Source: Bradyrhizobium sp. CB3481
Lineage (GTDB): Bacteria > Pseudomonadota > Alphaproteobacteria > Rhizobiales > Xanthobacteraceae
Assembly: GCF_029714305.1 (NCBI RefSeq)
Contig: NZ_CP121647.1
Span: 4,980,501-5,044,500 of the forward strand
Length of the DNA stretch: 64,000 nt
Direction: 5' to 3'
Shown here: piece by piece, positions 1 through 8,761 of the stretch
Numbering within the stretch: the first letter of the stretch is position 1
Layout of the letters: each line of letters opens with the position of its first letter
Translations under genes and position numbers: made by a program
The notes under the pieces: model-generated
What the model was told of the DNA's origin: nothing
Seen by the model: the letters and a program-made list of their open reading frames with translations, nothing else
Database searches by the model: none

Positions 1-59
1 TTATTGTTCACGAAAGTTAAACCGCCGATCACAAGAGCGGACCGTTATTGGAGGAAACC

Positions 60-578
60 ATGTCGCTGGATTCGGCATCCGACGAACTGCGCGAGACATT
101 CAAGCGCGCACTGCGGCGATTTCCCGCCGCCGTGTCGGTGATCACATCTTCGGATCAGAACCGCCGTCATGGCATGACGGCGACCGCAGTGACCTCGCTC
201 TCGCTCGATCCGCCCTCGCTGATCGTCTGCGTCAACCAGCAGACGCTACTGCATGACATCATGCTGCTGGCGCGCCGCTTCTGCGTCAACGTGCTGCGCC
301 GCGACCAGATCACGCTGTCGTCCGCCTTCAGCGGCGCGGTGCCGGCCGAGGAGCGGTTCGGACTCGGTGACTGGAAGACCTCGCCCGAGGGCGTCACCTA
401 CCTTGCCGACGCGCAGATCAACATCTTCTGCAAGAAGGCGGCGGCCATGCCCTACGGAACGCACACGATCTTCATCGGCGAGGCCGAGACCGTCAGCATG
501 CGCGATCCGATCGAGCCGCTGATCTACCAGGACGCCACTTACTGCTTCTCGGTGCCGCACGACAGCCAGGCTGCGTGA
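60..578 (+). CDS. graD: Flavin reductase, small component of a two-component (resorcinol) hydroxylase
   Basis: 172-aa flavin_Reduct-domain protein. The segment GMTATAVTSLSLDPPSLIVCV is typical of HpaC/GraD-like NAD(P)H:flavin reductases, which hand reduced flavin to a partner monooxygenase. The ATG at 60 follows a strong GGAGG; an in-frame TTG at 48 is upstream of that ribosome site and is rejected. The next gene begins 43 bp downstream and is the matching oxygenase, followed by a gamma-resorcylate decarboxylase, so the likely role is the reductase of resorcinol hydroxylase. The family is clear; the exact substrate is inferred from the neighbours and from the gra order D-A-F known in Rhizobium sp. 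MTP-10005. Confidence 0.82.
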   Translation: MSLDSASDELRETFKRALRRFPAAVSVITSSDQNRRHGMTATAVTSLSLDPPSLIVCVNQQTLLHDIMLLARRFCVNVLRRDQITLSSAFSGAVPAEERFGLGDWKTSPEGVTYLADAQINIFCKKAAAMPYGTHTIFIGEAETVSMRDPIEPLIYQDATYCFSVPHDSQAA

Positions 579-621
579 GCCCTCGCCGCCTTTCAGCCCA
601 TCGAAGACACGGAGCACACCA

Positions 622-1854
622 ATGGTATCAGTCGCCCAATTGAAGGACGCGCCGGCGCGATCGGCCCCCCGCCCCGACCTCGCCGAATTGCGCAGCCGCG
701 TCGCGCAGATCGCACCACAGATCAAGGCGCGCGCCTACACCACCGAAAAGTCCGGCCGCGTCCCCGAGGAGAACATCACGGCGCTGCGCAACATCGGCTA
801 TTTCGAAATCGTCAAGCCGGCGAGGTTCGGCGGCTACGAGCACGATTTCGACGTGCTGGTCGAACTGAACATCGAGCTCGCGAAATCCTGCGCCTCGACC
901 GCCTGGGTCGGCGGCCTGCTCGCGGCCCATCAATGGCTGATCGCAGGGTTTCCGGAGACCGCGCAGCGCGACGTCTGGGATGCGAACCCCGATGCGCTGG
1001 CCTGCGGCTCCTATGCGCCGGCCGCCAAGGCGATCGAGGTCGAGGGCGGCTATCGCCTCTCCGGCCGCTGGTCGTTCGCCAGCGGTTGCGACAACGCGCA
1101 ATGGTCGCTCTGCGCGGCGCTGCTGCCGCCAACGACCGAAGGCGGCCAGTTCGCGCCGGCCTTCCTGCTGGTGCCGGCCAGCGACTACGTCATCGACGAC
1201 ACCTGGAACGTCGTCGGCCTCAGCGGCACCGGCAGCAAGACGCTGGTGCTGTCAGACGTGTTCGTGCCGGCGCACCGCCAGCTGTCGTTCGCCGACACCA
1301 CATCGGGCACGACACCGGGCGCGGCGCTCTATGCCGCAAACCCCACTTTTGCGATCCCGATGCTGTCGAACATCCCCTCCTGCCTGGCGTCCACCGCCGT
1401 CGGGGCGTCGGCCGGTGCGCTGGAAGACTATCTCGCCGTCACTTCGCGGCGGATCACCCGCGGCGCGGTCGCCGGCCATAACAACCGCATGGCCGATTTT
1501 CCAACCATCCAATTGCGCGTGGCGGAAGCGACCGCCTCAATCGATGCGGCCCGTGAGATCCTGCTACGCGACTTGAGGGATCGCGCCGCGACGGTCCGCG
1601 AGGGCCGGCCGGTTTCGATTGAGGAGCGTATCGTCAGCCGCCGCGGCCAGGCCTTTTCAGTCGCGCTCGCCATCCGCGCCAGCGAGGCGCTGAACGCTTC
1701 CACCGGCGGGCTCGGCCTCGACCTTTCCAATCCGGTGCAGCGCGCCTGGCGCGACGCTAATGCGGTCGGCCGCCACATCAGCATGAACTGGGACGCCGTT
1801 GGCACCATGTACGGCCAGCTCGCGCTCGGGCTGCCGCCGCAGGGACAATACTAA
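622..1854 (+). CDS. graA: Flavin-dependent monooxygenase, oxygenase component (acyl-CoA dehydrogenase fold)
   Basis: 410-aa protein of the acyl-CoA-dehydrogenase-like group D monooxygenases (HpaB-C2/HsaA type). It has the N-terminal helical domain (ENITALRNIGYFEIVKP), a central beta domain (SGRWSFASGCDNAQWSLC) and a C-terminal helical bundle ending in RDANAVGRHISMNWD. It would use reduced flavin from the preceding reductase to hydroxylate a phenol. With the gamma-resorcylate decarboxylase immediately downstream, the best guess is resorcinol to hydroxyquinol. Length is normal and there is no sign of damage. The substrate is inferred from context only. Confidence 0.82.
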   Translation: MVSVAQLKDAPARSAPRPDLAELRSRVAQIAPQIKARAYTTEKSGRVPEENITALRNIGYFEIVKPARFGGYEHDFDVLVELNIELAKSCASTAWVGGLLAAHQWLIAGFPETAQRDVWDANPDALACGSYAPAAKAIEVEGGYRLSGRWSFASGCDNAQWSLCAALLPPTTEGGQFAPAFLLVPASDYVIDDTWNVVGLSGTGSKTLVLSDVFVPAHRQLSFADTTSGTTPGAALYAANPTFAIPMLSNIPSCLASTAVGASAGALEDYLAVTSRRITRGAVAGHNNRMADFPTIQLRVAEATASIDAAREILLRDLRDRAATVREGRPVSIEERIVSRRGQAFSVALAIRASEALNASTGGLGLDLSNPVQRAWRDANAVGRHISMNWDAVGTMYGQLALGLPPQGQY

Positions 1855-1882
1855 CCAAACGCCAGACATCAGCGAGGACCAC

Positions 1883-2908
1883 ATGCAGGGCAAGATCGCG
1901 CTTGAGGAACATTTCGCCATTCCGGACACGCTGATGGATTCGGCGGGTTTTGTGCCGGAATCCTATTGGCCGGAATTGAAGGACCGCCTGCTCGATATCC
2001 ACGACAAGCGGCTGACGCAGATGGACCGGCACGGCATCGAGATGATGATCCTGTCGCTGAACGCGCCGGCGGTGCAGGCGATCCCCGACGCCAAACGCGC
2101 TGGCGAGATCGCGGTCCGGGCCAATGACTTCTTGGCCGAGCAGGTCGCCAAACGGCCCTCGCGCTTTCAGGCCTTTGCCGCGTTGCCGATGCAGGACCCG
2201 GATCTCGCCATCAATGAGCTCGATCGCTGCATCACAACGCTCGGCTTCCGCGGCGCGCTGGTCAACGGCTTCTCGCAAATCGGCGACGGCAAACGCCCGG
2301 TCTATTACGACCTGCCGCAATACTGGCCGTTCTGGGCCAAGATGGAAGCAACCGGCCTGCCCTTCTACCTGCACCCGCGCAACCCGCTGCCGCAGGACTG
2401 CGCGATCTATGACGGACATCCCTGGCTGATGGGCCCGACCTGGGCGTTCGGACAGGAGACCGCGGTGCATGCCTTGCGCCTGATGGGATCGGGCCTGTTC
2501 GACGCCTATCCGAAGCTGAAGATCATCCTCGGCCATATGGGCGAAGGCCTGCCCTACAGCATGTGGCGCGTCGATCACCGCAATGGCTGGGTCAAGGCAC
2601 CGCCGAAGCACAAGGCGAAGAAGAAAATCTGCGACTATTTCAACGCCAACTTCTTCCTGACCACGTCGGGCAATTTCCGCACGCAGACGCTGATCGATTC
2701 CATTCTCGAGATCGGATCGGATCGCATCCTGTTCTCGGTCGACTGGCCGTTCGAAAACGTCGATCATGCCTCCGACTGGTTCAACAGCGCCAGCATCAGC
2801 GACAATGATCGGCGCAAGATCGGCCGGCGCAACGCCATCGACCTGTTCAAGCTCGATCTGGCCCACGATGCCATCGCCGGGCACAGCCTTCATCAAGCCG
2901 CGGAATAA
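1883..2908 (+). CDS. graF: Gamma-resorcylate (2,6-dihydroxybenzoate) decarboxylase, amidohydrolase family
   Basis: 341-aa metal-dependent non-oxidative decarboxylase of the ACMSD/amidohydrolase_2 family. It converts 2,6-dihydroxybenzoate to resorcinol and CO2 in the cytoplasm. The metal and catalytic residues of the Rhizobium enzyme are all at the same positions: E8 and H10 in IALEEH, H164 in FYLHPRNPLP, H218 in ILGHMGEG, and D287 in SVDWPFEN. The ATG at 1883 (MQGKIALEEH) is the start; upstream in-frame codons overlap the previous gene. It lies 28 bp after the hydroxylase gene, clearly in the same operon. This gene gives the cluster its identity. Confidence 0.9.
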   Translation: MQGKIALEEHFAIPDTLMDSAGFVPESYWPELKDRLLDIHDKRLTQMDRHGIEMMILSLNAPAVQAIPDAKRAGEIAVRANDFLAEQVAKRPSRFQAFAALPMQDPDLAINELDRCITTLGFRGALVNGFSQIGDGKRPVYYDLPQYWPFWAKMEATGLPFYLHPRNPLPQDCAIYDGHPWLMGPTWAFGQETAVHALRLMGSGLFDAYPKLKIILGHMGEGLPYSMWRVDHRNGWVKAPPKHKAKKKICDYFNANFFLTTSGNFRTQTLIDSILEIGSDRILFSVDWPFENVDHASDWFNSASISDNDRRKIGRRNAIDLFKLDLAHDAIAGHSLHQAAE

Positions 2909-2947
2909 GCGGCGTCACAACGACACCAACGAACGTCTTGGGAGGGA

Positions 2948-4330
2948 ATGGAAATGGCCGCGCAGGCAATCGATCTTCATGAAGAGCTCGCTGAAGCCAA
3001 GGTCGGCAAATTTCATTGGCGCCTCGGCGCCGTCATGGGATTGCTCACGTTGTTCGACGGATATGACACGTTCAATCCGGCTTACGTCATTCATTACGTC
3101 GCAAAGCCTTGGGGGCTTCAGGCCGGCCAGGCAGGCCTCTTGATCTCCAGCGGCCTGGTCGGGTTCCTCTTGGGGGCCGCGATCCATGGCATCATCGCCG
3201 ACCGCCTCGGCCGCCGCGGCACCCTGCTCGGCGGCCTCTGGATCACCAGCATCTTCACGCTGCTGACGGCAATCCTGGCGAATTCGTTCCTGTCGTTCTG
3301 CATCCTTCGGCTTCTGACCGGCATCGGCCTTGGCGTACTGTTGCCGCTCGCGACCACCTATATCAACGAGCTGGCGCCGCGGCGTGTCGCCAACACGTTC
3401 GCGCTGTGGGGCGTCGCGCTCGGCTGGGCGCTCGGCGGAACGCTCGCCGGCGTCGCCGGCGTATTCGCAACACCGGTGTTCGGCTGGGCGTCGCTGTACT
3501 GGATCGGCTCGCTGTCGTTCCTGCTGCTGCCCTTCATGCACCTGATGCTGCCGGAATCGCCGAAGTTTCTCGCCCTGCAGGGCCGCATCGATGAAATCCG
3601 CGACATGCTCACAAGGCTTCGGCCCGAGCGCGCAAGTGTTTATGCCTCAGCCGAGATTGCCGTCGGGCAAGCCGAGAAGCCGCTCAATTCGGTTGCGGCG
3701 CTGCTTCAGCCCAGATATCGCCGGACCACGCTGGCGATCTGGGCGTCGGCGTTCCTCAGCCTGTTCTGCATCTTCGGCCTGTCAGGCTGGATTCCGACCG
3801 TCATGATGCAGCGTGGCGAGACCTTTGCCGCAAGCTTCGGCTTCGGCGCGCTGATGCAGATCATGTCGTTCGTCGGCGGTCTTGTGCTCGGCCATTTCGT
3901 CGACCGGACCGGTTACAGCCGCGGGCTGATCGCGATCTGGTGGGCGATCGGCGGCGTCGCGGTGCTCTCCCTGGTGATGCTCAACGATCACATCGTCAAC
4001 ATCACTTCCGTTGCGGCCGCCGGCTTCTGCATCATCGGCGCGCAGTTCGTGCTGAACAACTTCACCGCGGCGTCCTACGAGACCGGCGTGCGCGCCACTG
4101 CTGTTGGCATGGAACTCGGGGTCGCGCGGGTCGGGGCCATTCTCGGGCCGTTCGTCGCCGGCGCGCTGCAGCAGATCTACCAGAGTCCGACGCCGATGTT
4201 CTTGTCGATCGGCATCTCGGCGATCGCCGCCGGCGGGATTATCCTGCTCGCCCGGCGGCCGGCGGGCGCGCCTGCGAGCAGCCTTGAAGAGACGGCGCCC
4301 TTGCGCAAGGTTGCGCAACCGGCCTCTTGA
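2948..4330 (+). CDS. MFS aromatic acid:H+ symporter (AAHS family), probable resorcylate importer
   Basis: 460-aa inner-membrane protein with 12 predicted hydrophobic segments. The first carries the AAHS-type LFDGYDTFNPAYV motif, and the loop 2-3 signature reads DRLGRRG. A loop with PESPKFLALQGR follows helix 6. The start at 2948 has GGGAGGG just upstream; ATG 2954 is a close alternative. It sits in the operon between the decarboxylase and maleylacetate reductase, so uptake of gamma-resorcylate or a related hydroxybenzoate is the natural role; it may be the GraK equivalent. Substrate is inferred. Confidence 0.85.
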   Translation: MEMAAQAIDLHEELAEAKVGKFHWRLGAVMGLLTLFDGYDTFNPAYVIHYVAKPWGLQAGQAGLLISSGLVGFLLGAAIHGIIADRLGRRGTLLGGLWITSIFTLLTAILANSFLSFCILRLLTGIGLGVLLPLATTYINELAPRRVANTFALWGVALGWALGGTLAGVAGVFATPVFGWASLYWIGSLSFLLLPFMHLMLPESPKFLALQGRIDEIRDMLTRLRPERASVYASAEIAVGQAEKPLNSVAALLQPRYRRTTLAIWASAFLSLFCIFGLSGWIPTVMMQRGETFAASFGFGALMQIMSFVGGLVLGHFVDRTGYSRGLIAIWWAIGGVAVLSLVMLNDHIVNITSVAAAGFCIIGAQFVLNNFTAASYETGVRATAVGMELGVARVGAILGPFVAGALQQIYQSPTPMFLSIGISAIAAGGIILLARRPAGAPASSLEETAPLRKVAQPAS

Positions 4331-4402
4331 GGCAGGATGGCCGTTGCGGGAAATCCGGCTCCGGCGTCCCGGGGCCGGACCCTTCGTCCGCAAGGAGCGA
4401 CC

Positions 4403-5464
4403 ATGCAGGACTTCGTCTACCAGAATGCGCCGATGCGGGTGGTATTCGGCAGCGGCACGCTGCGCCGATTGCCCGACGAATTGTCCCATCTCGGCGCCAC
4501 CTGCGCCCTCGTGCTGGCGACGCCGCGGCAGAAGGACCTGATCGCTGACATCCGGCAGATGATCGGCGAACACTTTGCCGGCGTCTTTACCGGAGCCGTT
4601 ATGCATACGCCCGTCGAAGTAACCGAACGGGCGATGGAAGCCGTGCGCGACATGCAAGCCGATTGTCTCGTCGCGATCGGCGGCGGTTCGACCACCGGCC
4701 TCGGCAAGGCGATTGCGCTACGCACCGACCTGCCGCAGATCGTGCTGCCGACCAGCTATGCCGGCTCGGAAATGACGCCGGTCGTCGGCCAGACCAGCGG
4801 CGGCGTCAAGACCACGCAGTCGAGCCCGAAAATTCTGCCCGAAACCGTCATCTACGACGTCGATCTCACCATGACGATGCCGGCCAAATTGTCGGCAACG
4901 TCAGGCATCAATGCGATCGCGCATGCGGTCGAAGCGCTTTACGCGCGGGATCGCAACCCGCTGATCTCGCTGATGGCACAGGAAAGCATCCGCATGCTGG
5001 CGCTGGCGCTGCCGAAGATCTGCGCGCAGCCGGGCGATAGAGCCGCGCGCACCGATGCGCTTCATGGCGCCTGGCTCAGCGGCATCTGCCTTGGCGCGGT
5101 CGGCATGGCGCTGCATCATAAGCTCTGCCATACGCTCGGCGGCGCGTTCAACCTGCCGCATGCGGAGACCCACACCGTCATCCTGCCGCACGCCCTCGCC
5201 TACAACGCGCCGGCCACACCCGATGCAATGGCGCGGATCGCCACGGCGCTCGACCTGCAAGATCCCGCACTCGGCCTGCAGGACCTGGCGCGAAAGCTCG
5301 CCGTGCCGACGTCGCTGCGCGAGATCGGCATGCCCGAGAGTGGCATCGATCACGCCGCCGACCTCGCCGTGAAGAACCCCTACTGGAATCCGCGCCCGGT
5401 CGAGCGGGAGGCGATCCGCGAGCTGATCGCGCGCGCCTGGCGCGGCGACACGCCGAAAACTTAG
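4403..5464 (+). CDS. graC: Maleylacetate reductase (iron-containing alcohol dehydrogenase family)
   Basis: 353-aa Fe-ADH-family enzyme that reduces maleylacetate to 3-oxoadipate, the last dedicated step of the hydroxyquinol pathway. It has the NAD-binding segment AIGGGSTTGLGKAIAL, the TSYAGSEMTPVVGQT segment, and the His-rich region GMALHHKLCHTLGG...LPHAETHTVILPHALAYN. The start is the ATG at 4403, preceded by AAGGAG and 72 bp after the transporter. The last bases overlap the convergent dusA stop. Hydroxyquinol 1,2-dioxygenase, the step before it, is absent from the visible operon and may lie upstream of base 1. Confidence 0.88.
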   Translation: MQDFVYQNAPMRVVFGSGTLRRLPDELSHLGATCALVLATPRQKDLIADIRQMIGEHFAGVFTGAVMHTPVEVTERAMEAVRDMQADCLVAIGGGSTTGLGKAIALRTDLPQIVLPTSYAGSEMTPVVGQTSGGVKTTQSSPKILPETVIYDVDLTMTMPAKLSATSGINAIAHAVEALYARDRNPLISLMAQESIRMLALALPKICAQPGDRAARTDALHGAWLSGICLGAVGMALHHKLCHTLGGAFNLPHAETHTVILPHALAYNAPATPDAMARIATALDLQDPALGLQDLARKLAVPTSLREIGMPESGIDHAADLAVKNPYWNPRPVEREAIRELIARAWRGDTPKT

Positions 5465-6456
5465 GCCGCCACTGGCTCGGCGGCGCGGTCCTCAACCAGC
5501 GCGATGGCCTCGCGCAGCACATTGGCGTCGGCGCCTGGCTTGACACCCTTCTCCGCCAGATGGCGGCGGAAGGCGCGCGCGCCGGGCACGCCGTGAAACG
5601 CGCCGACGAAATGCCGCGTCATCGCATGAAGCTTAGTGCCCTGCGCCAGTTGCGCTTCGATGTAAGGCAACATCGCTTCGAACACGTCCTTCATGGTGGC
5701 GCACGGCGCTGCCTCGCCGAACAGTTCCGGGTCGACATCCGGCAGGCGCCACGGCTCCTGATAGGCCGCCCGCCCCAGCATCACGCCGTCGACATGGTCG
5801 AGATGCTGCTTCGCTTCCGCGATGCTGCCGATGCCGCCATTGATGATGACGGGCACATCCGGCAGCGCCGCCTTGAGCCGATAGACCCTGTCGTAATCGA
5901 GCGGCGGGATGTCGCGGTTTTCCTTGGGCGACAATCCGTTGAGCCAGGCCTTTCGGGCATGCACGATCAGCGCGTCGCTGCCCGCCGCGACCACGCCGCG
6001 CGCCAGCACGTCGAGCGCCACTTCGGCGTCCTGGTCGTCGATTCCGATCCGGCATTTGACGGTGACGGGAATCTGCACCGCGCGCTTCATGGCGGCGACG
6101 CCCTCGGCGACCAGCGCCGGCTCTGCCATCAAGCACGCGCCGAAGCGGCCGTCCTTCACCCGGTCGGACGGGCAGCCGACATTGAGATTGATTTCGTCAT
6201 AGCCGAAATCCTCGCCGATCTTCGCCGCGGTGGCGAGATCGGTGGGATCGGATCCGCCGAGTTGCAGCGCCACCGGATGCTCGCTTGAATCGAAGCCAAG
6301 CAGCCGCTTGCGGTCGCCATGAATGATGGCGCCGGTCGTCAGCATCTCCGTATAAAGCCGCGCGCGAGCACTCATCAGACGGTGGAATACGCGGCAATGC
6401 CGGTCGGTCCAGTCCATCATCGGTGCCACAGAAAAGCGATAGTCTTGCGATTTCAA
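5461..6456 (-). CDS. dusA: tRNA-dihydrouridine(20/20a) synthase DusA
   Basis: 331-aa FMN enzyme that reduces specific uridines in the tRNA D-loop. It starts with MKSQDYRFSVAPMMDWTDRH, the hallmark DusA N-terminus. The catalytic Cys is C95 in NLNVGCPSDRV, and the FMN-binding segment is INGGIGSIAEA. It is full length and convergent with the gra operon (4-bp overlap). Its 5' end faces an integrase gene, and dusA 5' ends are a known attachment site for a distinct family of island and prophage integrases. The first few codons may therefore be supplied by the integrated element. Confidence 0.95.
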   Translation of the reverse strand: MKSQDYRFSVAPMMDWTDRHCRVFHRLMSARARLYTEMLTTGAIIHGDRKRLLGFDSSEHPVALQLGGSDPTDLATAAKIGEDFGYDEINLNVGCPSDRVKDGRFGACLMAEPALVAEGVAAMKRAVQIPVTVKCRIGIDDQDAEVALDVLARGVVAAGSDALIVHARKAWLNGLSPKENRDIPPLDYDRVYRLKAALPDVPVIINGGIGSIAEAKQHLDHVDGVMLGRAAYQEPWRLPDVDPELFGEAAPCATMKDVFEAMLPYIEAQLAQGTKLHAMTRHFVGAFHGVPGARAFRRHLAEKGVKPGADANVLREAIALVEDRAAEPVAA

Positions 6457-6591
6457 TGATTTACCCTATGCTCTCAATAGGATGAAACATGAACGTGTGT
6501 ACTCCAAACTAGCCGAAATTGCACACGTTTGTACCCGTTTTGACCTCTCAGTGCACACGTAGCGCACACGAATTGGGGAGTGCACACGGCG
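6457..6591. other. Probable attL border and integrase arm-site repeats between dusA and the integrase
   Basis: This 135-bp gap contains the short motif GCACACG in direct orientation at 6521, 6553, 6564 and 6582, and as the complement CGTGTGT at 6494. Clustered short repeats next to an integrase gene at a gene-end attachment site are typical of arm-type integrase or excisionase binding sites. The crossover itself in this family lies in the first codons of dusA, about 6380-6456. The repeats are seen directly; their function is inference. Confidence 0.55.
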
Positions 6592-7716
6592 ATGGCCAGC
6601 TTCACTCAGTTGCGATCCGGGAACTGGCGCGTCCAGGTCCGTAGGAAGAACCGTTACGTAGCAGAGACCTTTCGCCGCCGGAAGGATGGCGAGGAATGGG
6701 CGCTCGACATTGAGCGCAATATCGACCGTAGCGGTTCACCAAAACCGCGAGCGACCCTCCGGGTTCGCACGTTCGGTGATCTCATCGACATTCACATAGA
6801 CGATATGAAGGAGGTCGGCCGCCCTCCCCGCCGATCCAAGGCGGCCGTCCTGGAGGCGCTCAAGGAGAGCTTGGGAACGGTGAAGTTGACTCACCTCAAC
6901 CGCGAGCGACTTATCGAGTTTGGCCGCAAGCGAGCGAAGCAAGGCGCGGGGCCAGCCACACTCGCAATCGATTTCGCCTTCATCAGAACTGTCGTCACGC
7001 ATGCTACAGCCGTTCACGGCATTGAGGTCTCGGCCGAAGAGGTTCGCTTAGCGCGCTTTGCGATGAAGCATTTGGGTCTTGTCGGGAAATCGGACGAGCG
7101 AGACCGTCGGCCAACTCAAGACGAGTTTGATGAGCTCATTGAGTACTTCGAGAGCAATCGCCGACAGATTATTCCAATGGGCCGCATCGTTCGGTACGCT
7201 GTTGCGACAACAATGCGGCAAGAGGAAATTTGCCGGCCCGACTGGTCCGACGTCGACATGAAAAATCGGATCCTTGTCATACGTGATCGCAAGGATCCTC
7301 GAGTGAAGGATGGCAACGATCAAAAAGTCCCGCTTCTCAATCTGACGGGCTACGATGCGTGGGAAATCATGCTCCAGCAGCGCATCGTCACCAGAGGTAA
7401 GGGTCGGGTATTCCCGTATAACCACCGTTCAGTCAGCGCGGCATTCACGCGAGCCTGCGACGAGTTGAAGATCGAGGATCTGCATTTTCATGATCTGCGT
7501 CATGAAGGCACGAGCCGCCTTTTCGAAGCAGGACTACCGATTGAAAAAGTCGCTTTGGTCACTGGCCACAAGGACTGGCGCACGCTGCGGCGCTATACGA
7601 AACTGAAGCCCGAAGAGCTTCATAAGCTACAAACTACGCCGCAGCCAACCCTGGAAGAATTCGTACAATCGCTTACAAGAAACGAGCCTCACGGCGCGGC
7701 AAGGCAGCTAGACTAG
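6592..7716 (+). CDS. Tyrosine integrase of a dusA-integrated element
   Basis: 374-aa site-specific recombinase. The N-terminal arm/core-binding part (FTQLRSGNWRVQVRRKNRYV) is followed by a catalytic domain with R in TTMRQEEICRPDW, H-x2-R in FHDLRHEGTSRLFEAGL, H in GHKDWRTLRRY, and the nucleophile Y in RRYTKL. ATG 6592 has GGGGAG 11 bases upstream; an in-frame GTG at 6580 lies inside the repeat array and has no ribosome site. It reads away from dusA, exactly where dusA-specific integrases sit. It should catalyse integration and, with an excisionase (see 49200-49418), excision of the island. Confidence 0.9.
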   Translation: MASFTQLRSGNWRVQVRRKNRYVAETFRRRKDGEEWALDIERNIDRSGSPKPRATLRVRTFGDLIDIHIDDMKEVGRPPRRSKAAVLEALKESLGTVKLTHLNRERLIEFGRKRAKQGAGPATLAIDFAFIRTVVTHATAVHGIEVSAEEVRLARFAMKHLGLVGKSDERDRRPTQDEFDELIEYFESNRRQIIPMGRIVRYAVATTMRQEEICRPDWSDVDMKNRILVIRDRKDPRVKDGNDQKVPLLNLTGYDAWEIMLQQRIVTRGKGRVFPYNHRSVSAAFTRACDELKIEDLHFHDLRHEGTSRLFEAGLPIEKVALVTGHKDWRTLRRYTKLKPEELHKLQTTPQPTLEEFVQSLTRNEPHGAARQLD

Positions 7717-7786
7717 CGTTCAGACGTCGACGCGTTTCCTTGTAGTTCAGCATCTTATGCCCACTCTTCTCTTTTTTTAACGTGAC

Positions 7787-8200
7787 ATGCTCTCCGGAAG
7801 AAAACCTCTGACGAAAGGTGACTTCAATTCCCGCGCACTGCTGGAGCAGTGCCAAAGACGAAGAAGTACAGGAATGCTCGCCAAGCAGATGAACTCGCGC
7901 GCACGCGGCCGTTTCCACGCGTTTCGTGAGCCTGAGATTGCCGTTCGTGATAAGTCCGACACCAATATTGCGTCCACATCTTCACCGACCCAGGTCGCGA
8001 TTGAAGTCAAACATGGTGGAACAGACTGGAGCGCACGCGATCTTGAAGACGCTCTGAGGACCCAGCTTGCTGAAGACAACAGCCGGAGGCACGGAGTCCT
8101 TGTCATCACTCATCATAAGAACCGCCGCTGGCTACGCGTCAGCGACAGTAAGTCATTCCGTTTGCTGATCTCATCGATTTGCTGTCCGGGATCGCCGACC
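7787..8200 (+). pseudogene. C-terminal remnant of a large nuclease/ATPase-like protein
   Basis: Only the C-terminal part of a larger protein remains. The segment TQVAIEVKHGGTDWSARDLE and the following LAEDNSRRHGVLVITHHK and NRRWLRVSD match, from memory, the tails of very large island-borne proteins. The E-V-K triad suggests a PD-(D/E)xK-like nuclease fold. After about 8155 the reading frame shifts and FADLIDLLSGIADRK is read in another frame. No upstream part is present. I cannot name the family with certainty. Confidence 0.5.
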
Positions 8201-8370
8201 GCAAGCCGTGCGCTTCATACAAACCGCGCTTCGCGAATGGGCTTATGCGCAAGCCTACCAGAACTCAGACCAGCGAACCGCTGAGCTAATCACCTGGCTT
8301 CATCGCTACAACTGGCATCGACCCATGGTAGCCTGAAGGCAAGCACGCCCATCAGGCGTCTTCGCCTACT
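8200..8370 (+). pseudogene. IS481-family transposase C-terminal fragment
   Basis: The frame reads RFIQTALREWAYAQAYQNSD and then QRTAELITWLHRYNWHRP, followed after a single missing base by HGSLKASTPISRL. This is the characteristic C-terminus of IS481-family DDE transposases. Only about 55 codons survive, with a frameshift near 8325. It fuses directly to the preceding nuclease-like fragment, so a recombination joined two broken ends. Confidence 0.75.
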
Positions 8371-8473
8371 CCGAGGACAACCTCTTGAGGTTCCACAGCT
8401 AGCACAGGGCTGGGATTCGCACCTGAAGGAGCTTCCGCTTGTCCACTGTGCCGGCAGGCTGTTGACCATCTGG

Positions 8474-8761
8474 CTACTTCTCAACCCCAGCCTCTTCACG
8501 CAGTTGCTCGATCAGCTCGGATGCTTCGGCCTTGGTAAGCTGCTTCCCGGTCGGATCGGGCTTGTGCGCCTGTTCACTGAGGGTTTTCAGGTAAGAGGCC
8601 TGCGCCGCGGTCATCGGATCATCGCCGGAAACCCAGTGTTCGGGGTCCTTTCTGATATTGTCCGCCAGTTTCGTACCTCCAGACAGTTTGCTCCTTCTAA
8701 CTTTTAACTTGGCTGTATATTCCCTTTTTGTTCTCAGCACTTTGCTCGGCTTCGAACGCAT
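8474..8761 (-). CDS. DUF3072 domain protein
   Basis: 95-aa protein whose C-terminal 60 residues (DNIRKDPEHWVSGDDPMTAA, then QASYLKTLSEQAHKPDPTGK and LTKAEASELIEQL) match the DUF3072 family, whose function is unknown. The ATG at 8761 was chosen because the longer frame adds low-complexity sequence with no family match. The N-terminal 30 residues are lysine/arginine-rich (MRSKPSKVLRTKREYTAKLK), reminiscent of small DNA-associated proteins. It stands alone. Confidence 0.7.
   Translation of the reverse strand: MRSKPSKVLRTKREYTAKLKVRRSKLSGGTKLADNIRKDPEHWVSGDDPMTAAQASYLKTLSEQAHKPDPTGKQLTKAEASELIEQLREEAGVEK

Noticed and set aside
1778..2896. Long minus-strand ORF (372 aa) opposite the decarboxylase gene
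   Set aside because: It mirrors graF, has no family signature, and is an expected by-product of high-GC codon usage.
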